A stretch of 64,000 nucleotides of DNA from Phycisphaerales bacterium UBA7800. GTDB taxonomy: Bacteria; Planctomycetota; Phycisphaerae; Phycisphaerales; Phycisphaeraceae. Below the pieces are notes generated by a model. The model searched no databases and was not told the DNA's origin. It worked only from the letters and a program-made list of their open reading frames with translations. Where the stretch lies: assembly GCA_002480565.1 (NCBI GenBank), contig DLCK01000049.1, positions 5,963 through 69,962 on the forward strand. Reading direction: 5' to 3'. Numbering within the stretch: position 1 is the first letter of the stretch; each line of letters opens with the position of its first letter. Shown one piece after another: positions 1 through 7,510 of the stretch. The position numbers were made by a program, and so were the translations under genes.

Positions 1-190
1 GCCGTCCGTAGCGTGGGTAGACAATGTCATAACCCGCCAGTTCCGCTTTGCCATCGCCCCAGTTTTTCCAGAACGCATTGCCAAAGTCCGGCCGGTCACC
101 CGGTGAACTGGCAGGCGGCCTGGCATCACAGGCGGTGACCATCAGAAGCATCAAGCAGATTGCCAAAGGGTGAATGCTTTGCCAACGCAA
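1..190 (-). CDS. Predicted lipoprotein, N-terminal fragment cut by the window edge
   Basis: The frame reads leftwards from a TTG at 190 (an ATG at 151 would leave too short a signal) through a hydrophobic stretch ending in the lipobox VTAC and then DARPPASSPGDRP. This is a lipoprotein signal peptide followed by a mature chain that runs off the window. The mature part contains FWKNWGDGKAELAGYDI and then YPRYGR, which resembles secreted planctomycete and Bacteroidetes proteins often labelled 'septum formation inhibitor Maf'; that label comes from memory and says little about function. The start is uncertain because the region upstream is a repeat hairpin with no clear ribosome binding site. Confidence 0.5.
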   Translation of the reverse strand, partial: MRWQSIHPLAICLMLLMVTACDARPPASSPGDRPDFGNAFWKNWGDGKAELAGYDIVYPRYGR

Positions 191-211
191 AGCCCATTTG
201 AGTTGACTTTG

Positions 212-290
212 ACCACAGAGCCACAACGTCGCAGAGTGCAGGATAGAGATTTTTCTCTTGGTTTTCTCTGTGCCTCTGTGTCTCTGTGGT
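212..290. repeat. Dispersed hairpin repeat, ACCACAGAG family, copy 1
   Basis: An imperfect inverted repeat with ends ACCACAGAGCCACA and TCTCTGTGGT around a pyrimidine-rich loop. Relatives lie at 4253-4354 and 15864-15942, with a sequence-divergent analogue at 34234-34384. All are intergenic. It sits between two divergent genes and overlaps the probable leader of the lipoprotein gene. Confidence 0.75.
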
Positions 291-404
291 GAAGGCCATA
301 TGCGGTTGATAGAGCGGATGGTTTGATGATTGACAGTTGCACTTTTTGGCATGTTCGGTGATCCTTACTGTTCGATTTCAAATCGCTCACTGGAGTAACG
401 GTTC

Positions 405-1340
405 ATGACTCAGACAACCCGCATCGCTTTACTGCAACACGCCTGCTCGGAAGATGTCTCGGCGAACATTGCCAAGGCTCATGGCATGATCCGTGATGCT
501 GCCAAACAAGGCGCCCAGGTCGTCTTCACACCTGAGTTGTATACCTCGCAATACTTCTGCCAAACCGAAGACCCGGCCAAGTTCGATCTGGCTGTCACCA
601 TCCCTGGCAAGTTGACCGACTCGATCTGCGAACTGGCAAAGGCATGTCAGATCAACCTCGTCGCATCCCTGTTTGAAAAACGCGCACCAGGCCTCTACCA
701 CAACACCAGCGTCTGTATTGATGATACCGGCACCATGCTAAACCGCTACCGTAAAATGCATATTCCCGATGACCCCGGATTTTACGAAAAGTTCTACTTC
801 ACCCCCGGTGACCCCCGGAAATCCTGCCCCCGGAAATCTGAAGCCTCCGAAGTCCATGGCAGCTCTGAAGATCTCTCAAACGCTGGATATCAAACCACAC
901 AACTAGGCGACCTCAACGTGGGTACGCTTATCTGCTGGGATCAATGGTATCCCGAAGCGGCCCGACTCACGGCCATGCTTGGTGCTCAAATACTCCAGTA
1001 TCCCACCGCCATCGGATACTGGAAAGGCGAACCCGCCCAAGAGGGCGCTCGTCAACGCGACGCGTGGATCACCATGCAACGCTCACACGCCATCGCCAAC
1101 GGCTGTTTCGTCGCAGCCATCAACCGCATCGGAACCGAGGGGGATATCACCTTTTGGGGTTCAAGTTTCGTAGCTGACCCCGGTGGGCAGATCATTGCTC
1201 AAGCCTCCGAGGATCAGGAAGAAATCATCATCGTGGATATTGATCTGTCACTGATGGAAACCACCCGTCGCATGTGGCCGTTCTTTCGTGACCGCCGCAT
1301 CGACACCTTCGGTGATCTCCAACAACGCTGGCTCAAATAA
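405..1340 (+). CDS. aguB: N-carbamoylputrescine amidase
   Basis: A nitrilase-superfamily enzyme that converts N-carbamoylputrescine to putrescine, CO2 and ammonia in the agmatine route of polyamine synthesis. The catalytic triad is visible: Glu44 in FTPELYTSQYFC, Lys117 in NRYRKMHIPDDPGFYEKF and Cys177 in LICWDQWYPEAARL. The motif around the cysteine and GYWKGEP are typical of AguB rather than other nitrilases. The 311 residues are about 20 more than usual because of an insert at roughly residues 137-162 (PRKSCPRKSEASEVHGSSED), encoded by DNA with two copies of CCCCCGGAAATC. GGAG at 392-395 fixes the ATG start. No agmatine deiminase gene is visible in the window. Confidence 0.93.
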   Translation: MTQTTRIALLQHACSEDVSANIAKAHGMIRDAAKQGAQVVFTPELYTSQYFCQTEDPAKFDLAVTIPGKLTDSICELAKACQINLVASLFEKRAPGLYHNTSVCIDDTGTMLNRYRKMHIPDDPGFYEKFYFTPGDPRKSCPRKSEASEVHGSSEDLSNAGYQTTQLGDLNVGTLICWDQWYPEAARLTAMLGAQILQYPTAIGYWKGEPAQEGARQRDAWITMQRSHAIANGCFVAAINRIGTEGDITFWGSSFVADPGGQIIAQASEDQEEIIIVDIDLSLMETTRRMWPFFRDRRIDTFGDLQQRWLK

Positions 1341-1480
1341 AAACCGCTTGCGGTTTAGCGCTGCAACACCGCGCGATCAACTATCCAACCCCCGACAGAT
1401 ACAACGCGCGCATAAAAAAACAACGTCTTCACGTTGTCCATCAAATATGAAGTTCCAAATTTAAAAATCCGAAATTCACA

Positions 1481-1690
1481 TCACCCCGTCACATCAAGAC
1501 CGCGCCCGACATTGGGATTCAATGACTGCTGCTGCATCTGCACAGCACCTTCAAGTAACGACACCACGGCTTGTCCCTGCTGCTCAGCGGCATCCAAGGT
1601 TTTTCTGGCAACGGCTACACCTACGGCCTGTTGGGTCTGGGCAGCCTGGATCGCTGAAAACTGAGTTGCTAATGATGAAGTCATACTCAT
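1481..1690 (-). CDS. YjfB-like small protein (putative motility family)
   Basis: About 69 residues. A hydrophilic N-terminus leads into a helix with QAVGVAVARKTLDAAEQQGQ and a C-terminus NPNVGRGLDV. This matches the pattern of the YjfB putative-motility family (short N-terminus, V-x-V-x-(K/R)K-x-L-D-x-AE helix, terminal NxG...(I/L)DV). The biochemical function of the family is not known. A GTG at 1699 in the same frame is an alternative start; neither has a good ribosome binding site. No flagellar or chemotaxis genes adjoin it. Confidence 0.6.
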   Translation of the reverse strand: MSMTSSLATQFSAIQAAQTQQAVGVAVARKTLDAAEQQGQAVVSLLEGAVQMQQQSLNPNVGRGLDVTG

Positions 1691-1888
1691 AACATTCACA
1701 TCATCGGCTAAAAAGAGGAAAGACCTTCACTCTATTTCTCAAAATCGTTATGCTATATCCAGCCGTCCGATTACAGAATGTTAAAGCCGATTTTTATCGG
1801 CCCAAACGCACGGTGTTTCACAGAACCTTCCGCCGTAATGAGGTTCTGAACTGTAATTGTAGACGCCAGGAATTGGAGTTCCCTGTTT

Positions 1889-2224
1889 ATGTTTGAAGTT
1901 AAAATCAGCCCGATCCATGGGCGTGGACTGTTTGCAACACAATTTATCCCTGCTGGCACCATCCTCGGAGACCTTGAAGGTTACAACGTCGAGGAAGATG
2001 GCCCGTATGTCCTTTGGGTCGATGGTGTGCAAGGCTTCTGCGTCACCAACGATTTTAAGTACATCAACCACAACAACGATGCCAACTCAGCGTATTACGA
2101 TGACCTGACTGTCGTCACGCTCAAAGACATCTATCCCACTGATGAAATCACCCACGACTATCGTGGCGATGACAAAAGCCCTGAAAATGAAATGTCATTC
2201 GAGGAAACTCTCGAACCAGCATAA
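1889..2224 (+). CDS. SET-domain protein (putative protein-lysine methyltransferase)
   Basis: A 111-residue protein consisting almost wholly of a SET fold. It has the N-terminal IHGRGLFA strand, the YINHNNDANSAYY segment (equivalent of the NHSxxPN S-adenosylmethionine and knot motif) and the C-terminal ITHDYRGDD (equivalent of the catalytic-tyrosine ExxxDY motif). There is no post-SET cysteine cluster. Such compact bacterial SET proteins are presumed to methylate lysines, but the substrate cannot be read here. GGAG at 1875-1878 supports the ATG. The gene stands alone between minus-strand genes. Confidence 0.8.
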   Translation: MFEVKISPIHGRGLFATQFIPAGTILGDLEGYNVEEDGPYVLWVDGVQGFCVTNDFKYINHNNDANSAYYDDLTVVTLKDIYPTDEITHDYRGDDKSPENEMSFEETLEPA

Positions 2225-2360
2225 ATCAACAGGCAGTCAGATTGATATTGAATTGCGACACTGCGTTTGACTGAAGCTCTCACACCAATTGCACAAAAAG
2301 TCCGCGCACAAACTGCCGCAACAATCACAAGATTTTGACGCGACACCTCAGCATTAAAAA

Positions 2361-2388
2361 TCACCGCAGACAAAACTGCCTGCGGTGA
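2361..2388. terminator. Hairpin between convergent genes
   Basis: TCACCGCAG pairs with CTGCGGTGA around a 10-base loop in the gap between the SET gene and the next minus-strand gene. No T-run follows on either strand, so it may be a structured RNA end rather than a classical intrinsic terminator. Confidence 0.35.
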
Positions 2389-2441
2389 CCGTTGATCCCC
2401 CCGGTGATCAGCAATAGATACATCACCTCCAATGTGCTAAT

Positions 2442-2780
2442 TCAGTTTCCTTTGCAGGACTTCTTGATCAAACGAATCGCATCCAATGCGTATTGATCAT
2501 CCAACTTCACAATCTTGAAGCGACGGATATCAATCGTGGCATACTTCTTGTCCGGCTTGCCCACCAACACAAACGGCAAGCAGACACGCATGACCAACAA
2601 TGGCGTTCCCGCGTCATCGTTTTCATAAATTTCTGAAACGCGCTGCAACGTCAATTGTCGTGATGCTTCTGATGCGTAGGAGTCAATGTATTGAACATAC
2701 TCATGTGTAATCGCAACATAATCTCCAATCTTGATATCATCCGGCGCAATCTGTCGCGTTGTCAAAGTTTTAACGGCCAT
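2442..2780 (-). CDS. Conserved hypothetical protein, 112 residues
   Basis: No family recognised. The protein is soluble, with no signal peptide or membrane segment. The N-terminal half contains IKIGDYVAITHEYVQYI, resembling the start of a small beta-barrel, followed by a strand-rich part (LLVMRVCLPFVLVG, KYATIDIRRFKIVKL) and a basic tail KKSCKGN. The composition is normal coding and the gene is not overlapped by a better candidate. The start at 2780 has only a weak TTGGAT upstream. Confidence 0.6.
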   Translation of the reverse strand: MAVKTLTTRQIAPDDIKIGDYVAITHEYVQYIDSYASEASRQLTLQRVSEIYENDDAGTPLLVMRVCLPFVLVGKPDKKYATIDIRRFKIVKLDDQYALDAIRLIKKSCKGN

Positions 2781-2941
2781 GATTTATATCCAATCTACGT
2801 GATGGCCAATATGCAAGGATCGCGCAACGATAGCAATGATTGACATCCTGCTGCACATGCAACATAGACCGATCAATACATAACGATCGCGCTGACGATC
2901 TGAAACAAAAAAACAATTCGTGCTAACGGGATGGTGGCTGA

Positions 2942-3040
2942 TCAGCCGCGAACAAGACCCATAGAGCATGAGTCAAGGCACGCAGCGGTATTCAGAAAAC
3001 ACCAGCTATTGTCGTTAGCAATATGAAATTTGTATTGCAT
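2942..3040 (-). CDS. Possible 32-residue small protein with a strong ribosome binding site
   Basis: An ATG at 3040 is preceded by AAAGGAGC with a 6-base spacer, one of the better ribosome binding sites in the window. The peptide begins MQYKFHIANDNSWCF and contains three cysteines before a stop at 2942. A 23-bp dyad lies just upstream (3063-3085). No family is recognised and homologues would be needed to call it a gene; the alternative is chance in a 446-bp gap that holds no other credible gene. Confidence 0.35.
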   Translation of the reverse strand: MQYKFHIANDNSWCFLNTAACLDSCSMGLVRG

Positions 3041-3062
3041 ACTCAGCTCCTTTAGGGTCTGC

Positions 3063-3085
3063 ATGAGAATCCCAATGACTCTCAT
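3063..3085. promoter_or_regulatory. Dyad-symmetric possible operator
   Basis: ATGAGAATC and GACTCTCAT flank a 5-base centre (ATGAGAnTC-n5-GAnTCTCAT). It lies about 10 bases beyond the ribosome binding site of the possible small protein at 2942-3040, where a repressor would act. The half-site loosely resembles Fur-box sequences (TGAGAATC), but the spacing is not that of a standard Fur box. Confidence 0.35.
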
Positions 3086-3226
3086 TGATAACAGGACGTG
3101 TGAGTTTACGTATCTATTGCCACCCGTCAATACATATTCACAGAATAAAATGAAAATAGTTTCATTTACACACCAGCCTGAACTTGATATTCAGTGGATT
3201 AAAAAGATTAACATACTGTCAGAAAA

Positions 3227-3733
3227 TTATTCTGCTGCTTCAACGCGTTCGACATAGAACATACTGTCGGCTGCGCGGGGACCGATCATGTGCCAGCTTA
3301 GTGGGAACTTGGGATTCAATGCCACGTATTGTTGAAAGACGCGTTTGGCCCAGGCGAATTGGTTATCGATATTGCGTTCGACCTTACGGGTTTCGCTGTT
3401 GGGGATGAACTGCTGGGTCTGGTAGTTCCAGTTAGGATCCATGCGAACGAGCAGGTGGCCTTCGGCCCATTCGATGGGATAACCATGGACGTAGCCTTCG
3501 CCGGTGTTGGGCGTGTGGAACCAGATACAGACAAAGCGGTCCTTGTCTGCGGTGGAAGAGCTGTTGGTCCCGCCGGTGATGAGTCGGGCGTGCGATGTCT
3601 GAATGGGATTCTGCCCCATGCGTTTACGGGCGACCCAAATCCGCTGATCACTGACATCCAGCAGGCCAACGTGGGCATACTTGACCGTCAGTTTATCGGT
3701 GCAATATCGCTTATTGATGAGACTTTGAGCCAT
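3227..3733 (-). CDS. Hypothetical protein, 168 residues
   Basis: The open frame extends further upstream, but ATG at 3733 is preceded by GGAAG with a 9-base gap and begins MAQSLINKRYC; longer versions would run antisense into the next gene. The protein is soluble and aromatic-rich (KDRFVCIWFHTPNTGEGY, GHLLVRMDPNWNYQTQQF) with a central Ser/Thr stretch GGTNSSSTADKD. No domain is recognised and there is no export signal. It is divergently arranged with the gene at 3830, so the two may share a 96-bp promoter region. Confidence 0.65.
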   Translation of the reverse strand: MAQSLINKRYCTDKLTVKYAHVGLLDVSDQRIWVARKRMGQNPIQTSHARLITGGTNSSSTADKDRFVCIWFHTPNTGEGYVHGYPIEWAEGHLLVRMDPNWNYQTQQFIPNSETRKVERNIDNQFAWAKRVFQQYVALNPKFPLSWHMIGPRAADSMFYVERVEAAE

Positions 3734-3829
3734 GGCAAACTTCCAGCAGGCGTTTGGATCCTTTGTAACTAGACGATATCCTAACGGCAAACCGATATGT
3801 TCCTCAAACGAATCGACCAAGGAAAGACC

Positions 3830-4243
3830 ATGAGCAACACCACCACCGCCAGTCCACTTGCCAAGGGCACCCTCGTGCAGCAGTCCGAAGGGAAAATCGT
3901 TCTGGGTCTGCCCGGCAGCGAATACCAACTGCATCTACTCACCGATGCAGCTCTCACGCCATCCGTCACCGGTAAAATCACCGGTACGATCACCGCCGAG
4001 GCTCAACGCGTCGACAAAACCCAAAACGGGACCGGTGGACGATTTATCGAACCTGTCTATGGCAGGCCCCGCCGAATCCAAGGCCGCATAACCGCTACAG
4101 ACACAGCAGCCAATACCATCACCGTTTTTGCTGCATGTCCTGTGGTCTGTTCATTTGCAACTGACCAATCCGCGAGCGACTTTGAAGTGGGCCAAACCGT
4201 CACCTTCGACGTCAAACCCGGCGCAAAGTTCGCGCAAGCGTAA
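3830..4243 (+). CDS. Conserved hypothetical protein, 137 residues
   Basis: ATG at 3830 follows GGAAAG at 3821 and gives MSNTTTASPLAKGTL. An ATG at 3797 in frame lacks such a site. The chain is beta-rich (GKIVLGLPGSEYQLHL, GKITGTITAEAQRV, RRIQGRITATDTAANTITV) and ends VTFDVKPGAKF, suggesting an OB- or lipocalin-like barrel. There is no signal peptide. I do not recognise a characterised family. Confidence 0.65.
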   Translation: MSNTTTASPLAKGTLVQQSEGKIVLGLPGSEYQLHLLTDAALTPSVTGKITGTITAEAQRVDKTQNGTGGRFIEPVYGRPRRIQGRITATDTAANTITVFAACPVVCSFATDQSASDFEVGQTVTFDVKPGAKFAQA

Positions 4244-4252
4244 GGGAATTTC

Positions 4253-4354
4253 ACCGCAGAGACGCGGAGGACTCAGAGCTGGGAGAGATAATCATTTTGA
4301 TTTTAATTCAAATGCCTTTCTCTCTTAACTCTGAGTCCTCTGCGTCTCTGCGGT
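4253..4354. repeat. Dispersed hairpin repeat, CCGCAGAGACGC variant, copy 2
   Basis: Arms ACCGCAGAGACGCGGAGGAC and CTCTGCGTCTCTGCGGT with an AT-rich centre. It matches copies at 212-290 and 15864-15942 in architecture and in the CAGAGACnC core, with compensating differences in the two arms. It lies between the hypothetical gene and the UXS gene. Confidence 0.75.
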
Positions 4355-4384
4355 AAAAAATCAGAACTCAAAACAGGGCAAACA

Positions 4385-5368
4385 ATGTCGAAACATCTCA
4401 AGCGTATTCTCATCACCGGTGGTGCAGGTTTTCTCGGTTCACATCTTTGTCAGCGCATGGTCGATGCCGGCCATGATGTGATCTGCCTGGACAACTTCTT
4501 CACCAGCCAGAAGTCCAACATCGCTCATCTGCTGGGGAAGCCCAACTTCGAACTTGTACGTCACGATGTAACCAACCCCTTCATGGCAGAGGTCGACGAA
4601 ATTTACAACCTGGCTTGCCCAGCTTCGCCGGTTCACTATCAATACAACGCCATCAAAACCGTCAAGACCTCCGTCATGGGTGCGATCAACATGCTAGGTT
4701 TAGCCAAGCGCACCAAGGCCAAAATCTTTCAGGCCTCCACCAGTGAAGTCTACGGCGATCCTGAAATCCATCCCCAGCCTGAGAGCTATCGCGGTTGTGT
4801 GAATCCCATCGGTCTGCGTGCCTGCTACGACGAAGGCAAACGCTGTGCGGAGACTTTGTTCTTCGACTACCACCGCCAGAACGGTGTGAACATCCGAGTC
4901 GTCCGCATCTTCAACACCTACGGCCCGCACATGCATCCCTACGACGGACGCGTGGTTTCCAACTTCATCATCCAAGCCATCCAAAATCAGGACATCACCA
5001 TTTACGGCGATGGCTCGCAGACCCGAAGCTTCTGCTATGTCGATGACCTGATCAACGGCTTTATCAAACTCATGGATGCGCCCGACGATGTCACCGGCCC
5101 GATCAACATCGGAAACCCCGGCGAATTCACCATCAAACAACTCGCTGAAATGGTCATCGAACTCACCGGCTCATCAAGCAAGATCATCAACATGCCCTTG
5201 CCCAAGGATGACCCAACCCAGCGTAAACCTGTGATCACCCAGGCTCAGGAAAAACTCGGCTGGGAACCCAAAGTCGATCTGCGCGAAGGTCTCACCAAGA
5301 CCATTGCATACTTCAAGTCAATCAACCTTGATGACTACCGCAAGCCCACCGACCACGAAGTCCAATAA
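4385..5368 (+). CDS. UDP-glucuronate decarboxylase (UDP-xylose synthase), SDR family
   Basis: An extended short-chain dehydrogenase that converts UDP-glucuronate to UDP-xylose with bound NAD. The Rossmann motif GGAGFLG is at residues 12-18; the catalytic Tyr148 and Lys152 lie in RACYDEGKR, and this 'CYDEGKR' context is typical of UXS enzymes rather than GalE or RmlB. TSEVYGDP, FNTYGPHMHPYDGRVVSNF and GDGSQTRSFCYVDDL are further hallmarks. Length (327) is normal for the bacterial soluble form, without a membrane anchor. It supplies a pentose donor for envelope polysaccharide. AGGG at 4375 is a modest ribosome binding site. Confidence 0.9.
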   Translation: MSKHLKRILITGGAGFLGSHLCQRMVDAGHDVICLDNFFTSQKSNIAHLLGKPNFELVRHDVTNPFMAEVDEIYNLACPASPVHYQYNAIKTVKTSVMGAINMLGLAKRTKAKIFQASTSEVYGDPEIHPQPESYRGCVNPIGLRACYDEGKRCAETLFFDYHRQNGVNIRVVRIFNTYGPHMHPYDGRVVSNFIIQAIQNQDITIYGDGSQTRSFCYVDDLINGFIKLMDAPDDVTGPINIGNPGEFTIKQLAEMVIELTGSSSKIINMPLPKDDPTQRKPVITQAQEKLGWEPKVDLREGLTKTIAYFKSINLDDYRKPTDHEVQ

Positions 5369-5456
5369 ATCCCTGCCCCCCCCGGAATCCAGAAGTCCGG
5401 AAAGGGTTTGCGTGTGCAGGGGTCGCTTTTTGACCATCACAGTAACAATCGCACAT

Positions 5457-5488
5457 TAAAGCCCGCGGGACTTCAGTCCCCGGGGCTC
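5457..5488. repeat. Short palindromic repeat, GCCCGCGGGACTT family, copy 1
   Basis: TTAAAGCCCGCGGGACTT followed by CAGTCCCCGGGGCTC forms a 26-base near-perfect hairpin (GCCCGCGGGACT/AGTCCCcGgGGC). A second copy with the same TTAAA flank is at 36756-36788. It resembles a REP-type element. Confidence 0.65.
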
Positions 5489-5557
5489 ACTTTGCATTTC
5501 GACAAATTGACATAAAAACTGCAACAACCGCGCATATAAATCGGTACAATTCGACGC

Positions 5558-7069
5558 ATGAGCTTATTGACTTCGATACTCGGGCGGGCGATCTCACAGG
5601 CTTCTCAAACAGCCATTATTGACGATCGCGGGACGCACTCCTATGGCAAACTCATCGGCGGCGCATACTACATCGCCGACTGGCTCGACCAGGCCTGCCC
5701 ATCACCTCAAGTCGGACTCCTGCTACCAACTTCCGCTGCGTATCCCATGGCATTGCTCGGTGCATGGATCGCCGGCAAGGTTGCGGTACCTGTCAATTAC
5801 CTGCTGGGGCAAAACGAACGCACACACCTGATTAACGACTCGGGCTTAAAGACGATCATCACCGTCAAACCGATGTTGGATTTCATTGGCGGTGCCGACA
5901 AACTCCCATCGCATGTACGTGTATTGATGCTTGAGGAGATGCCTCGTGATCCAGTGCCACCACTGCGATTCCCGCCGCTATATGCTGATGATGATCTGGC
6001 GTTACTGCTTTATACATCCGGCACCAGTGGCTTGCCCAAGGGCGTCATGCTCACGCATGGCAATCTCAAATCAGAAATCAATGCCATCCGCCAACACATC
6101 AGCATCAGGACGACCGATTCGATGTTGGGCGTGTTGCCACAGTTTCATTGCTTTGGATTGTCGGCGATGACGCTGTTGCCATTGACAGTGGGGGCGAAAG
6201 TGATCTACACCGCGCGATTCGTGCCTGGCAAGGTGATCGGCTTGATTCGTCAACATCGCCCCACGGTATTCATGGCAGTGCCTTCCATGTATGGTGCGCT
6301 GCTTAGCGTCAAATCCGCCAAGCCTGAAGATTTCACATCCATCCGCCTGCCAGTCTCCGGCGGGGAGCCTCTGCCCGAGGGTGTGTACAACCAGGTTCGT
6401 GATCGCTTTGGGATCAGCTTATTGGAAGGCTACGGCCTGACGGAAACCTCACCTGCAACCAACTGGTCTTTACCAGAATTGGCAACGCGATACTCCGTGG
6501 GGACACCTCTGCCGGGTGTACGGAATTACATCGTCGATGATCATGACAAAGCCGTTGCCACCGGAGTCGATGGGCATATTCTCATCGCCGGCCCCGTGGT
6601 CATGAAAGGCTATCACAATCTCCCGCAACTCGACCGCGAAGTCTTCGTCCAATTAACCGATCCAGAAGATGGCGTCGAGAAGCGTTTCTTCCGCACTGGC
6701 GACATCGGCCACGTCGATCAAGTCGGCCGACTGTTCATCACCGGACGTCACAAAGAAATGATGATCATCGGCGGCGAAAACGTCTTCCCCCGTGAAATCG
6801 AAGAAGTCCTAAATCAATACCCCGGCATCCGATCCGCAGCCGTCATTGGCAAGCCCGACCCCTCGCGCGGTGAAGTCCCGATTGCCTTTATCGAAATGGA
6901 TGATGCAAACAACTTTGATGAATCAGCCATCCGATCACACTGCAAGCAACATCTGGCAAGCTTTAAAGTCCCACGGAAAATCATCTGCAAAAACGAACTA
7001 CCCAAAAATCCGACCGGCAAGATCCAGCGCAAAGAACTCCAACACGAACTCGATAGTCTCGACAAGTAA
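5558..7069 (+). CDS. Acyl-CoA synthetase / AMP-dependent ligase
   Basis: An ANL-superfamily adenylating enzyme of 503 residues that activates a carboxylate as acyl-AMP and transfers it to CoA. Visible motifs: the phosphate loop LYTSGTSGLPKG (152-162), the acyl-adenylate motif LEGYGLTETSP, RFFRTGDIGHVDQVGRLFITGRHK with the hinge, the gate GGENVFPREIEEVL and the C-terminal catalytic lysine in NPTGKIQRKEL. The domain order is complete and resembles long-chain fatty-acyl-CoA ligases (FadD-like), but chain-length specificity cannot be read. It stands alone with no beta-oxidation neighbours. Confidence 0.85.
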   Translation: MSLLTSILGRAISQASQTAIIDDRGTHSYGKLIGGAYYIADWLDQACPSPQVGLLLPTSAAYPMALLGAWIAGKVAVPVNYLLGQNERTHLINDSGLKTIITVKPMLDFIGGADKLPSHVRVLMLEEMPRDPVPPLRFPPLYADDDLALLLYTSGTSGLPKGVMLTHGNLKSEINAIRQHISIRTTDSMLGVLPQFHCFGLSAMTLLPLTVGAKVIYTARFVPGKVIGLIRQHRPTVFMAVPSMYGALLSVKSAKPEDFTSIRLPVSGGEPLPEGVYNQVRDRFGISLLEGYGLTETSPATNWSLPELATRYSVGTPLPGVRNYIVDDHDKAVATGVDGHILIAGPVVMKGYHNLPQLDREVFVQLTDPEDGVEKRFFRTGDIGHVDQVGRLFITGRHKEMMIIGGENVFPREIEEVLNQYPGIRSAAVIGKPDPSRGEVPIAFIEMDDANNFDESAIRSHCKQHLASFKVPRKIICKNELPKNPTGKIQRKELQHELDSLDK

Positions 7070-7117
7070 GCCCTCACCAGAGATCAAATTTATTCCAACA
7101 AGCACCCTTGCCACAAC

Positions 7118-7321
7118 AGCGAGCCGTGCTGTGTCAGTTTTCCCTTATACACAACTCAAATGTAGGGTGGTGTAGAGCGAGTCTTCGAGCGAAACCCACC
7201 GGTTTTGCAACTGCAGGACTTTGCGACGGTGGGTTTCGCTTCGCTCTACTCCACCCTACTGAATACAAATCAATGCGTGAATATGTTGTGTATAAGGCAA
7301 AGCTGTGCCAGCACGGGCTGA
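7118..7321. mobile_element. MITE-like hairpin element, copy 1
   Basis: About 204 bp that fold on themselves in nested arms: outer GCGAGCCGTGCTG with CAGCACGGGCTG, middle CTTATACACAA with TTGTGTATAAG, inner TAGGGTGGTGTAGAGCGA with TCGCTCTACTCCACCCTA. The inner arm carries the widespread GCGAAACCCACC sequence. Copy 2 at 9829-10040 is the same element in reverse orientation, with differences in one arm matched in the other. It has no coding capacity. The two copies bracket the gene at 7511-9793. Confidence 0.8.
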
Positions 7322-7510
7322 GCAAAGCTCAGTTTCCCAACCGCAACGCACGCGATTGATCTCGATGAGTATTTTTTCAGACTCGGAATAAAAATCCGAC
7401 CTTGCTTGCTATACCATCGTCGTTGTAACAAACCCACAAAATTCTCAAGCGTGATCCGGACACGGGTGGTATCGTGTACTGCGCGATCACTGTGTTTATA
7501 GGGGCAAGCC

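Noticed and set aside
212..290. CRISPR array
   Set aside because: The repeats here are inverted hairpins without regularly spaced direct repeats and spacers; no cas genes are present.
2942..3130. A 62-residue version of the small ORF starting further upstream
   Set aside because: It would read through the dyad and ribosome site; only the 32-residue version has a sensible start.
3734..3934. N-terminal extension of the hypothetical gene at 3227-3733
   Set aside because: The longer frame would be antisense to the gene at 3830 and the good GGAAG ribosome site favours ATG 3733.
7118..7321. Rho-independent terminator or riboswitch
   Set aside because: The region is a mobile-type inverted-repeat element with a second copy, not a conserved regulatory RNA, and lacks a T-run.
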